Positions 22,841 to 33,800 of a stretch of DNA of 64,000 bases are shown here, in pieces (the stretch's first letter is position 1; each line of letters opens with the position of its first letter). Below the pieces are notes generated by a model. That model was not told the DNA's origin and ran no database searches. It saw only the letters and a program-made list of their open reading frames with translations. Made by a program: the position numbers and the translations under genes. Location of the stretch: the NCBI RefSeq assembly GCF_000003855.2, contig NW_003101680.1, forward strand, positions 186,001 to 250,000, given 5' to 3'. The stretch comes from Blastomyces gilchristii SLH14081 (lineage: Eukaryota > Ascomycota > Eurotiomycetes > Onygenales > Ajellomycetaceae).

Positions 22841-23086
22841 CTTAATATTTATTTATTGAATTCTTGTCAATATTATTCTCTTTTTCTTGCTTTTTTTTTA
22901 CAATGTGATGCATTTTCTGCAAGCCTCTTTTTTTTTAAGTGAGCAGTAGTATTATTGATCAATAAGATCTCAATACTGATAGAATAAAACAATTTTAACT
23001 TCTGATAAGTGTATCAAATGAAGCAGTAGTTAAATAATGATTATATTGACAAGGAATTCTGAATTGGCAGTGATTTTGCACAAAAC

Positions 23087-23099
23087 AGGTCTCATAACC
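23087..23099 (-). promoter_or_regulatory. copia primer-binding site, initiator-Met half-tRNA type
   Basis: Directly inside the 5' LTR the minus strand reads GGTTATGAGACCT. This is complementary to the anticodon stem-loop of initiator methionine tRNA (..GG(T/G)CTCATAACC..), with the CAT anticodon in the middle. Priming by an internally cleaved half-tRNA is known for Drosophila copia and yeast Ty5. Confidence 0.7.
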
Positions 23100-23194
23100 T
23101 GTGAAAGGTGTAAAGCTTGTGTGATTGAAAGGTTGCTAGCTTGTGGAAAGTTATATGGTGGAAGGATTAGTAAGCCAGATCACGTGATCTGACA
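23100..23194 (-). repeat. copia 5' LTR
   Basis: 95 bp, TGTGAAAGGTG to GATCTGACA; differs from the other LTR at only a few transition positions. Followed by the TSD GTTCT. Confidence 0.88.
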
Positions 23195-23199
23195 GTTCT

Positions 23200-23227
23200 C
23201 GCACGTCGTTCGGGACGGAGGGGGGCA
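23200..23227. repeat. ~140-bp dispersed repeat, copy 2, right part
   Basis: Continues 4147-4255 across the copia insertion and ends with a G-run and CA. It matches 641-668 with transition differences only. Confidence 0.6.
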
Positions 23228-23640
23228 AATATTTGCTGGGAAGTTCATCACTTTACTGTCGATGACGCTATAAATGTATACATGAGACATGTCAGGTGAC
23301 TTTTGGTTCTGCCTGGCTTGAAAAGATATGACACCGCGCTTGAGGATCCTCTGCACTGACGTTACATGTAGCTTGGTGTTAGGTTACATTTTCCAGCGTC
23401 AATACCAGAAATACATCTAGTGCCGTGGGGTCAACGTCGCGGGGTCACGTGCTCGAAGCTAGATGACACGAGGCAAGCGAGAATGCAAGGATGAGAAGGC
23501 GGGGCAGTTGAGAGAAGTTGGCGTTTGGGAGATGCAACGAGAACGACGCAGGAATATATATTTATATACGGATAGAAACTTTCGACTCTCCATACCAACC
23601 GTGACCTACCAGAGACAGCTTTCGAAGCAAATTCACTCTG
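23228..23640. other. unmutated intergenic sequence
   Basis: GC content is clearly higher than in the transposon blocks, with CpG and CpC retained. Overlapping frames on both strands (23431-23694) show no recognisable domain. It may hold the damaged 5' part or promoter of the ATPase relic that follows. Confidence 0.4.
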
Positions 23641-24423
23641 ATGGATTTCCCAGTCTTTGCGACAATGACCGATAAAACGTCTATCTTTGATCACTTGGGT
23701 GACAGGTGGAGGCAGCCTGTGACCAAGGATGTGCGACCAATTTCGAGCGTCATCCTAGATTTGCAGGTGATAGAATATTTATTACAGGATGTCCGTGACT
23801 TCCTTGACCTGAATGCTTGAGAACAGTATCGTGACATTCCATACTGACGAAGCTATCTGTTTCATGGGGCTCTGGGAATGGGAAAGACAAGCTTGACCTT
23901 GTCCATCGCAGGGTGTTTTGGTTTGAATATATACACAATCAACCTTTCCAGCATCGATGACAACGGCCTGAGGAACTTGTTCGCCAACCTTCCTGGCCAC
24001 TGTGTTATTCTTTTGAAAGATGTGGAGGTCGTCAATTCAAGCTCGCCTGAGGGAATGGCTTCTCTGACAACACTACTCGATGTTGTCGACGGTGTAGGAG
24101 ATGGCTAAGTGTTAATCATGACAACCTGTCATGTCAAACTAGTCAACAGCGCACTTTTGCGAGCCGGTCACATGGATGTGAAAACCGAGTTCCACCTCGC
24201 AGATAAAGAAACAATAGCCCGGCTCTTCTGGTTTGCCTTTGAACAGGAGGCAGTCGACCCACTAGCACATGAGTTTGCTGGTAAGGTACCGGAGCTGGAA
24301 TTCAGCCCTGCTGAAATTCTGTCATTCCTGATAGAGAACAGGCGGTCTCCTAAACAGGCTGTTGATAACGTAGCGGCATGGATGGCGGATATGAGGAGCA
24401 AAAGGAAGAAGGGTGGAGTTTAA
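23641..24423 (+). pseudogene. BCS1-like AAA ATPase relic 1
   Basis: A single frame runs 23641-24423 with in-frame stops at 23818 (TGA), 23845 (TGA) and 24106 (TAA). Order: VRPISSVILD, the pre-ATPase segment of BCS1-like proteins; YLFHGALGMGKTSLTLS with a usable Walker A; CVILLKDVE at the Walker B position, where the family has a Glu/Asp-rich LLEDID and Lys now replaces the first acidic residue; LIMTTCHVKLV; and a C-terminal SPAEILSFLIENRRSPKQAV segment. BCS1 is a mitochondrial inner-membrane chaperone for Rieske protein; fungal genomes carry many paralogs of unknown role. The N-terminal membrane segment is missing. Two of the three stops can be explained by C-to-T/G-to-A changes in Arg/Trp codons. 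Confidence 0.88.
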
Positions 24424-25490
24424 AAAGGCTGGTCCTCCCGCCACACACTTCGACCACCTGAAGAAGCTGTTCCTTCAACGAGACAGTAACTTTAAATGCT
24501 AGTCTCCTTGAGTTTATGGCATCGGCCGGTTCAATGGGGTCCCAGAAACTGGCGAGCGGTAGTTACATTTTGCATGTTAGGATGACGCGGACCTCGAATA
24601 TGTATCTACCACTAAATACCATACCTCTATTTTTAACACTTCTTTGTAGGACTTCAAGTTGCGTTTGCAGACGTGATACGACATCGAGTAGGTTTGGGAA
24701 AGCGATTTTGGATCCATCAAGGTTCTAGGCGTCTTGAATAATCTCCTCACCATTCAGTACAAGGGTCTGTAACACGGCAGTGGACATTCTGGAAGGATGG
24801 AGAATATTGTTTGGGGGTCTTACAGAGGGCAAACAAAATGGTGTACTTGGGGGGTCGAGATAGGTTAAAACTACTTGGTGCGATAATGAGATCCCGCTTC
24901 GCGGGGGCCTTCAACCTTTCGAAAGCCCTTGAGAATTTCCAAGCCTTCAATACACACAGAACAGTTGGCTAAGGAATTGTACGGTAGATCTCAATCAGGT
25001 AAGGAATAGTGATTAATATTAAGTAAGAGGTTGGTTCTAGTAACGAGAAGAAAGAGAGGAAGAAAGGAGGAAACTAGCTCGGAGAATCTCGTCCCCAACA
25101 CAAGTGAGGAGAAAGGGAAGATGGAGCGATATAAGCAAAGCTAGGAGGAGCACTAGCTTCATATGCCTTCAGCCCCCTTAATAATCATCCTTCAAGACAG
25201 ACGGAGAGCGAATGTGAAAGACCGCATCGTCTACAAGATTCATTAGATGAGCTAGGGACAATTTCATTGATCAGATGAGGGTGTATTGAGCAAGTTCGGA
25301 GAAACGGTAACCTACGAACAGAGGAGAGATTCATATGACATCTACAGTACGCCCTCCACACTTCCCGTCGATGTATGGCTAGTGATGTTTACAAAATTTG
25401 ACTAACTTCCATCAATTATTGAACTACGACAGAAAAATCAAACAAGGCGGATCTTGCACTGGATAGAACGCGACTCATCGAGATTCAGCG
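24424..25490. other. unassigned island with normal composition
   Basis: Contains several frames of 60-70 codons but nothing recognisable. About 25020-25110 is purine-rich (GAGAAGAAAGAGAGGAAG). Could include an old solo LTR or untranslated sequence; no paired copy exists in the window. Confidence 0.35.
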
Positions 25491-25534
25491 TTAAAACAAG
25501 CAGCGTTGCCATACAATTACTGACCGAAAAACAT

Positions 25535-25585
25535 GAAGAAGTAAGAAGGAAAGAAGAAAGGAAGGAAAGAAAGAAAGAAAGAACA
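25535..25585 (+). repeat. GAAA/GAAG microsatellite
   Basis: Imperfect GAAA and GAAG repeats, with four consecutive GAAA units near the right end. The long minus-strand frame here (25491-25724) is an artefact of this purine tract. Confidence 0.85.
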
Positions 25586-25827
25586 AAGCGCGCGCATTAG
25601 TCCCAGGAGGAGGACTGCCTGACAGACGACCTCCACAAACAAAAGAGCCGGGGAAGAGGTTTAGAAATCCGTCCCAGTCCATCTGCCAAGAAGGTAAACT
25701 CCGAAATAACATCTCGTCAAACAAAACGCTAGAGTGCCTCCAGATTGATCATCCACATCAAACATTCCACTACAAAACATAAAACTGAGACGCAAGAACA
25801 TGTTGGGTCGGCCAGACTTCCACAGTG

Positions 25828-27005
25828 GATCATGTGTTGTGCACTTGAGTGCTCTCTGTAAGGTTCTTGAAAGAGTCTGTGGGATTGATAATTGCATGTG
25901 CCCTGGTGTAATTCTTCACCTTTCCTCTTTCTTTGCTGGTTTTGGCAATCCAATTCTCCACATCAGCCACTGCGTCGGTAGGCAACTGCTTGTGTTCAAG
26001 CAGGAACAATAGCAGGATCTCAGCTGGGCTGAATACCTGATCTGAAACCTTGACAGCAAACTCATCTGCAAGTCACTCAATTGTTTCAATATTGAACTTC
26101 TTTTCTGTAGTGCGCTGATCCTCATCTGACCACTTGAAAATCATGCAGAAAAGATGAGAACTCATTTTGTGATCAGCAAGCTGAAATAAAACCTGTCTAT
26201 TCACACAGCCAGAGCAGATGAGTGTGTCATTCAAACACTCAATGTGATTTATCATTATAATCAGCAATTGACCTTTCTATGAAGACACATCATTCAGAGC
26301 ATTAAGAAGTATGAGCAGAGATACATTTCTCTGAGACTTACTCTTCTGTGAAGAGTCTACTGCAGTCTGACCAGTGTTTTTCATTGTTTCACTGTCTTCT
26401 GTTCATACAGTACTAGCAGCATTGATATCTTCTAAGAGAATGACACAATGCAGGAGAAGCTGGATAAATAAACTGCTTAGACAGCTGTTATTGATGCTTG
26501 AAAGATTGAGTACATAGATATCTAGCTCAAAATACCTGGTGACAGATAAGCTGAAACTGAACTTCTCAGTTTTAAAAGACTCATACAGCAGGAACTCTCT
26601 TTAATAGAGAATTCTATATCTTGTATATCAGCTCTGAGCTCACTTGTTCAGGAAATTCTTAATATCTTTCAACAGAGCTGTTTTCTCACTCTTATTTATA
26701 ATAACTGTTGAGATTGATCTGATGTCTCTTGTCTTTGCCTTTCTTCATTCATTATTATAATGCTCAAAGACTGTAGTCTTTCTCTGAATAAGTTTAAGAT
26801 ACTCAGCTCAGCAATTACTAAGAAGTGCTCTCAGAATTTACAATAATCTGCTGATACAGAAAATGAAGATCTATTTCTTAATCTCTTTTATTATGCACTG
26901 AAACTGAAGCAGATGATTTCTATACATGAAGAAGAATAATTCATTTCAAGATAAAAAGTGCAAAGATTTTTTCTTATACTCATTTAAAAGATTATCAGTA
27001 TATAC
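25828..27005 (-). pseudogene. BCS1-like AAA ATPase relic 2, with P-loop destroyed
   Basis: Read 27005 to 25828. An N-terminal BCS1-type segment (LHFLS-NELFFFMYR, 'W' lost to TGA) is followed by ILRALLSNC, RKTTVFEHYN, RSISTVIINKSEKTALLKDI, the P-loop region now YESFKTEKFSF instead of a GPPGTGKSSF-like loop, LDIYVLNLSSIN, Walker B CVILLEDIN, LIIMINHIECLND, VLFQLADHKMSS, and a C-terminal LADEFAVKVSDQVFSPAEIL continuing through VADVENWIAKTSKERGK. Each P-loop change can be produced by C-to-T or G-to-A. Damage is heavy from 27005 to about 26090 and light beyond. It is a different paralog from relic 1, facing it. Gypsy GyC-E abuts its 5' end. Confidence 0.85.
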
Positions 27006-27009
27006 TCTT

Positions 27010-27570
27010 CTTTGCATGCTGCTGATAATTGTATAACTAGCTACAGTCTCATCACTTATTGAAATATAGCATTTATCTGATTTCTTCATTTCTTCTCATT
27101 GTTTTCTTATAAATGTGAAAAGATCAGAATAAGTAAGATTATCTGATTTGTAAGTGTCTATGATTTCTCTTACTTCATGAGACTTTTCAATTATAAGTCT
27201 CTTCTTTTTTAACACTGATGATAGTGCTGTGAATAATTATAATTCACTTAGATCTTGCATCTTTATCTTTATAAGATATGAATTATTTATTAAGTTATAT
27301 AAGACTTGTCTCTCTAGTTCTTTCAATACATATGTTCTCAGAGCATGTGATTTGAGTATTTTATATAACTTAAATCATCTAGATTGAAACTTCTCAGAAT
27401 TCTCATTGTATATAAGAACTCACATTTTCATCTTGACACTCAATTGCTTAACTAGTGAGTCTTGTATTCTTTTCAATTGAATTGCTCAGTTCAGAAGTAA
27501 CTTATTAACTTTTATACATGCATGACTGATCTCTTTCAATCTTGATTTCATATCTGCAACTGCTATATTC
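27010..27570 (-). mobile_element. gypsy GyC-E, 3' piece (integrase C-terminus)
   Basis: Aligns with 51110-51680 of GyC-G (for example TACAGTCTCATCACTTATTG at both). The minus strand encodes RLKEISHA..KVNKLLLN, then the shared 'FkvgmyVlv.nEs..KfqsrWfgPYkilk' type integrase tail in decayed form. It ends at the LINE target duplication. No 3' LTR was found to the left, so this end is probably truncated at the BCS1 relic. Confidence 0.75.
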
Positions 27571-27646
27571 CAGCTATCTATTGCTGTTGTAATTTCAACA
27601 TTGCTCAGAGTCACGGTGATATCACTTCTATACTCGCATTCACAAG
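27571..27646 (-). repeat. GyA gag fragment at the 5' end of the LINE insertion
   Basis: About 75 bp starting directly after the TSD match GyA-1 19303-19377 (shared GTAATTTCAACATTGCTCAG and flanks), with mostly transition differences. It is therefore a piece of the chromovirus gag region joined to the LINE's 5' end. Confidence 0.72.
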
Positions 27647-28310
27647 AACCCGCCGATAGATCCATCGAAAAGCCCTCGATCATACGAGCATTTTGACCCC
27701 ATCGCCGACCGCATACCCCGTGTGGTGGTGGAGTTATCCAGCCAAACGTGAACTGGACGTTGTTCGAAGCTCCTGTGTGGGATTATCCCCCGTTCTCCCC
27801 TACCACACCACAACCCCGGGCCAGAGTGCCATACAAATTGTAAGGTGAAGTGACCTAGCCATATGCACCAATCTTCTCGATTTTGGAAGATCCCCGACCT
27901 GTAGTTGTGGAGATATCCGAGGAGCGACCTCCGCGAAAACCCTGTCCATCTTTGATGTTCCAAAACACCAACGCCAAGTCTCACCCTCGTACCGCCCTTC
28001 CCAATCTGGCCCATCCCCGGCAGAAAAATACAAAAAGATACCTCGGCGATAATATCAAGCACATAATCAACGGACTCTTCTGAAGTGCAACCTCCACGGT
28101 CCGCCGCCAGTGTATCTAGACTTCAACACCAAGTCTCACCCCTGTACTACCCCTCTCAATCTGGCCCATCCCCAGCAGAACGATACAAAAAGATACCTCG
28201 GCAACAGCATTCAATACATAACCAGTGGACAACGAGTCAACAGCACACCAACAACTATAAAATCAGTATACCCCAAGGTCTGACTGAGCCTTTGATCCCT
28301 GCACAGTGAG
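27647..28310. other. unmutated segment in LINE 5' region
   Basis: GC-rich with many CC and CG. The 140-codon minus-strand frame (27640-28062) and shorter plus frames show no known domain and overlap each other. It lies inside the LINE TSDs, so it is either LINE 5' untranslated/promoter sequence or captured host DNA. Confidence 0.5.
27925..28240. repeat. 155-bp tandem repeat, about two units
   Basis: AATCTGGCCCATCCCC, ATACAAAAAGATACCTCGGC and AAGTCTCACC each occur twice, 155 bp apart (for example 27976 and 28131). Units start near 27930 and 28090. Similar monomer repeats form promoters in the 5' regions of some LINEs. Confidence 0.75.
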
Positions 28311-29235
28311 ATATATTAAATCTAGTTTTAATACCTCAATATTCAATAGATTCTGCAAGGGATTGAGAACAGCAACACTAGGTTTCTATTGAATTTGAGA
28401 ATTAACTCTATATTGATATAATCATTGACAAAGTCTTCTATTTTGAGATATAAATAACCAGTTCCTCTACATCCCGCTGGCAATATTTATATTATCATAT
28501 AGAAACAGACTTATATTCTCTATAATATCAAGACTCTGAAGAGGGAAAGTCTTGGTAGGGAATATACAGTAGTGCATATCTTAGCAGTTTCTATCTCATT
28601 CTTCTGCAGCAGTTAATGCAAAAAAAAAGATCTTAGAAATAGTTTTTTACTTCTCTTGAAAAAGTAAGGTGTTTTTCTCTGGGTTTTACACAATATTCTT
28701 ACAAAGAATTAAAAGCAGAGTTGTTTTCTGTCATAATTTCATATTCTTTTAAGTAAGAATTACTTTTTCAGTGGCTGAAGAGCTTTCATTAATACTTAAT
28801 TCTTTTTTACACTCTTTATTAACTGATTTGAGTTGCACACTTGTTGTGTGAGGAGAATTGAATGATTTAGAATAAAATTGAATAGTTTTAATCAATTTCT
28901 CTGCAAAAAATTGATTTATTTTTTGTCAGTTTTTCTCTCAAAAACTGTCATATTATCTGATTTATTATCAATTGATATCATACTTTTCCTCACTGTATCC
29001 CAAGAAAGAGATTGTAAAGATTTTATTGATTTATCTTAAAAATCAATTTTAGTTTATTAGATTCTCTTCAAAAATCTAACCTAGTTACTGAACTAGTGTG
29101 AAAAAAATCAGGTGTTTTATACACAAAAGTCTTTTATTCTTCTTTTGAAACAGTCTGACCAACTTTTCAATTGAAAACAGACTTAGAAATATCTCAATTG
29201 AAACAGTCTGACCAACTTTTTATTGAGTGAAAACA
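28311..29235 (+). other. LINE 5' untranslated region
   Basis: No coding frame. Contains two near-identical segments with TTGAAACAGTCTGACCAACTTTT, about 60 bp apart (29145-29170 and 29196-29221), just before ORF1. Confidence 0.5.
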
Positions 29236-30840
29236 ATGAGTTCAAAAATACACTCAGTTGATATGGAAAAAGATGCTCTCTCAAATGCTATTTCTGAGAT
29301 TGAAATTCTGAAGAGAAGAAAGAAAGAAGAAATAGAGAAACAACAAGTTCTTGAAATACAGGAACTTGAAAAAGCAAGCAAGATTCTTGAAAAGCAGTGT
29401 CTGAGTGAGATGAATGAAGAAGTTCTGTTAATTCTTCATGCTCAGGCTAGACAACTACAGAAGGTGATCAAGTTCAAACTTGGAATCTCAAACACAGTTC
29501 AAAAAACCTTGAAAATTCCTAGTATAATCACTGACTCTTCATCTTGCTCTTCTTCTTTCTTTCTTTCTACTTCTTCTTCTTCTTTGAATCAGAAGAAAAC
29601 ATATGCTCAAGCAGCTGAATCTGCTGTCTCTAAATCTGCTGTCTCAAAACCTGCTCAAAATTCTGAGAAAACTGAGAAGAATACTGCTCATGCCTCTATT
29701 CATAGAAAAGTGAAAAAGAAAATGCAAAAAGAGAAAAACTTCCAAATCTTCAGAAATAGAAGACTTATTCTCAAAGTCTCAAATCAGGACATTCTGCAAA
29801 GAAACAAGCTAAACTCAAATCTCATTTTCAAAATCAGAAATGAAATTAATCAGTAGTTCTTTTCTCAGTTGATGACTGATATTGAAGTTTAAAAACCAGT
29901 TATAGCTTCAATTGAGTCATCATTCTTTGGAAACTCCATCATTCTGACTACAATGCCTGAATTCAGTGCTGAATTCCTTATTCAGAATGAGAATCTCTGA
30001 AAGTCAGCAGTAGAATCATTGCTAAACACAACAATTCTATCTGAAAGAGATGAAAAGTGAGACAAATTCATTCTTCATGATATTCCAGTTGAAATTTTTG
30101 ACTGTGAAGAAGAAATGCTACTTCTTAAAAATGAATTGAAAGAATACAACTCCATTCAACTGAGAAAGAAGCCTGTATGACTAAATTCAATTGAGTTCAG
30201 ACAAAGCAGGAGAAATGCCTCTGTTCTAGTATATACAAAAACACTTGAACAGTCAAAGATCTCTGAAGTAAGAGTAGCAGGTTTGAAAATGAGAGTTCAT
30301 GAATACAAAGACTCAAGAATGAATCTCAAAGCTCAAACACAGTGTTCAAACTGTCAAAGATATGAACACTTTGCAATCTCATGTTTTAGAGACTCAAAAT
30401 GTACATTCTGTGCCAGAGATCACAAAACTAGTGAGCATAAATGTGAAACATGCTCAAAAAGAGATGAAATTTGTCAATATACTCTGCTTAAGTGCTCTAA
30501 TTGCAAAGAAAAACATGCATCTAGCTCAAAAGAATGTATGTTTGCTTCTAGAACTCAAAAGAACTGGAGAAAAGATGAAGCTCAAAGTCAATCTAGAACT
30601 GAAGAGAAGAGTCAAGCCAGTAAACTCACAACTGCAAGCTTAAAAAGAAGAAACTCTCAATTATCTAAGTCTTCAAACTTCAATTCTCCAGCAAAATGTA
30701 AACAGAATTTGAATTCTCAAACTCCTGTTAAGATTAGAGAATTGAGAAATGACTCTGGTGATAAACTAGATATAATGCAAGCAGTTGAGATTTCTACTTT
30801 TCAGAACAGTTATAATCTACTATCTGATGATAGTGATTAG
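29236..30840 (+). pseudogene. LINE ORF1, gag-like protein with zinc knuckles
   Basis: One frame of about 535 codons starts at ATG 29236. It has a Lys/Glu-rich coiled-coil-like N-terminus (ILKRRKKEEIEKQQVLEIQE), a Ser-rich stretch near residue 100, then a Cys/His-rich region at 30334-30540: CSNCQRYEHFAISC, CTFCARDHKTSEHKC, and CSNCKEKHASSSKEC. These are CCHC-type knuckles binding the element RNA. The frame is interrupted by TAG at 29854 and several TGA/TAA codons up to about 30180, consistent with C-to-T/G-to-A damage. ORF2 begins 23 bp after its stop. The start could instead be the upstream GTG at 29227, but ATG is preferred. Confidence 0.85.
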
Positions 30841-30863
30841 ATTCTTCTCTACTCTCTTTTAGT

Positions 30864-33800
30864 ATGAATATACAACAAAAACAACAAAAAAAGTTTAAAA
30901 ACTCTTCAAAAATCACATTTATTCAAAATAATATGAATAGAAACTCAAATTGCATTTATTTGTGTCTTCAAATTGCATTTGAATAAAAAGTTGATTTTGT
31001 ACTGCTTCAGAAGCCGAATTTTGATGCTGAGCAAAAATATGTCATTTCTCATTCAAGCTACTACTGCTTTTTACCTCAAAAGTCTGAGATAAAGTCAAGA
31101 GTAGTGATCTATGGAAGAAAGAGATCAAGATATCAATTTAATCTAAGATTTGATATCATGTCTGACTCTGATATTCTGGTGAGTGATATTATAGATAAAG
31201 AAAATGAGTTTGATACTATACAGCTCATAAATATCTATAATGAAAAGTCATTGAAGGAAAATAACAATATCTGAACAATTGATAGAGGATTTCTGAACAT
31301 AACTTCATCAAGAAACTCTATAATTGCAGGAGATTTCAATGCACATTATCTCTGATGAAATTCAGAATGCAAGAGAGCAGTGAGAGCTGATAATCTGGTT
31401 GAATGAATCTTTGAGCATTTAACAGATTTGGTTAATAAGTCTGATCAACAAACATTCTTTAGAAAAGGCATGAAACAGAAGTCTATTATAGATCTAACTT
31501 TCATGTCACAAAATCTAATGAAAAGAAGACTTGTAAACTGGTTTATTGATTCAAATGACACATCAGGATCAGATCATGAGATTATTCAATTTAATATTGA
31601 ACTGAGTGAAAAATAAATGAGTGAAAATCCTCTTCTCTCTAATCAGTATAACTTTGAAAAAGCTGATTGAAAAGCAGTTGAAGAAAGCATAAAACTGTTA
31701 AAATCTGAAAGACAGAATGAGCTATATTGGAATTCTGGTCAAGATATCTCAAATGAAATGCTTGAGAATAGAGTGAAGCTTATTACATCTATTATTCTAA
31801 CAAGTGTTAGAGATAATATTTCAAAAAGAAAATCTTCTGAGTATTCAAAACCTTGATGGAATGAGAATATCTCATCTAAAAGAAAAGAATTAGCTACTGC
31901 TAGAAGAGATTGAAAGAATGATGTAATATCTGATAAAGAGTTCAAAGCTGTTAGAAATGAATATTTTTCAGATATTAAAAGAGCTAAAACAGACTGCTGG
32001 AATAAATTTCTTGAAGAAGCACAAGGAAAGGAAGTTTTTAAAGCTTTTAACTATACTAAAACAAGAAGTGTAGCAAAACTTCCAGCTCTAGAATATGAGT
32101 TTCAGAATGAATCATATACAGCAAACTCTTTTGAGGAAAAATGTCAAGCTTTCATGAGAATTCTCTTTCAGAACTCACCAGATTCAGATTCAGATTCAGA
32201 GGAAGAGAATATATCACTTCTCAACTACATTGATGAAAATGACTGGGAATGGCCTGATCTTACACAAGATGAATTAGAGTCAGCTATCTTCTCAAGTTCT
32301 GTTAAAACTGCTGCAGGTCCTGATTCAATTAATCACTTGATTATTCAAAATACATATTCCTACTTAAAGAATGAATATTTTGAGCTCTTTTTCAATCTCT
32401 TGAAAAATGGATATCATTCTGAATGCTGAAGAGAAGTCACTGAAGTGATTCTTGCAAAACCTAATAGAAAAACTTCAATTCCTAAGTCATATAGAGTAAT
32501 ATCTCTATTGAACTGCCTAGAAAAGGTTTTAGAAAAGATAATAGCTACTTGACTATCTTTTATAAGCTCTATAGATGATTCTCTTTTATTCAGTAAACAA
32601 ATGAGAGATAGAAAACAGTGTTCTGCAATTGACACTGTTCTCTCAGTTGTTCATGATATTCAAATAGCAAAGCATGAGGGTCTGATCTCAACTGCAGTTT
32701 TTATTGATATAAAAGAAGCATTTGATCATGTTTCAAAGTCAAAGTTAATTCAGACATTGAAGATATTAAAACTGTCACTTTCTCTAATAAAATGAGTTAA
32801 CTGTTTTATGTCTAAAAGAATTATACAACTCTTCTTTGATGGAATGAAACAAGACAAGACTGAGATAAAAATAGGAGTATCACAGAGATCTTCAATCTCA
32901 CTCATTTTATTTGCAATATACACTGCATATCTATTCAAAAATAGAAATATGAGAATAGTGCAATCTCTGAGTTATGTGAATGATATTGATCTAGTCTACA
33001 GCTCAAAAACTATCAAAGAGAATTTGAAAGTAATTGAAGAAGCTGCAAAGGAAATCTTTGTTAGAGCAGATATCAATCAAATTCAATTTGATATGAATAA
33101 AACTGAGTTAATTCATTTCTTTTCTAGATTCAATGAGAAAGAACTATCTCTAACTCTTTTAAATAGTGAGATTAAATCCAGTGTAAATGTCAAATGATTA
33201 GGAGTATGATTAAACTTCAAATTGAACTTTAAATATCACATTCAACAAAGAACTGTCAAGGCAGAAAGACTATTGAACAACATAATCAGACTATCAAATA
33301 CAGAGAGGGGTCTATCCTTCCAGGCTATGAGACAGTTATATATAGCCTGTATTACATCAGTAGCTGATTATGGAGTTCAAGTTTGATGGAATAATCAAGG
33401 GAATTTCACTGAACTCTTTCAAAGTCTGCAAAACAGAGTCTTGAGAAGAATTCTGGGAGCATTTAAATCATCTCCTATTAAAGCAATGGAAATTGAAGCT
33501 TCAATTTCTCCTCCTGCTATTAGATTTAAAAAGGCCTGTATGAACTATGCTCTGAGAGTTGTAAAGATGAGCTCAAATCATATAATCAGAGAAAGAGTCT
33601 CTTCTTCATTTTCATCAATTAACTCTGGAAATGAACTGGATTGGAATAGATTTCTTGATTGGAATGAAAATAATTCTTCAAAGAAAATGCCTTCTCAACT
33701 GTACAGACTATGCTCTCTGATTAAAAATCAATTTTCTTCTTTAAATGTTGAAAAAGTTGATCATGAGAAGTTATCTCTCTGGAGAAAAAAGCTTGAATCT

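Larger units (their letters stand above)
4256..23194 (-). mobile_element. Ty1/copia retrotransposon, split by two gypsy insertions
   Basis: The element is bounded by 95-bp LTRs (4256-4350, 23100-23194) and a 5-bp TSD GTTCT (4251-4255, 23195-23199). The copia body consists of three pieces, 4256-6736, 14922-14966 and 20024-23194, together about 5.7 kb. The gaps are filled by GyB and GyA-1, each with its own TSD. Domain order on the minus strand is gag, protease/pre-integrase, integrase, RT, RNase H, the copia order. Every domain is interrupted by stops made by C-to-T/G-to-A changes, so it is dead. The LTRs themselves are only lightly mutated. Confidence 0.88.

Noticed and set aside
24516..24950. 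Frames at 24516-24728 (+) and 24747-24950 (-) as exons following BCS1 relic 1
   Set aside because: They lie beyond the natural C-terminal end of the ATPase, have no recognisable homology, and no convincing splice signals connect them.
25491..25724. Minus-strand frame of 77 codons
   Set aside because: Created by the purine microsatellite (Phe/Ser/Leu-rich translation); no domain.
27640..28062. 140-codon minus-strand frame as a gene
   Set aside because: No recognisable domain, it overlaps the tandem repeat and several equally long frames on the other strand; high GC makes stops rare here.
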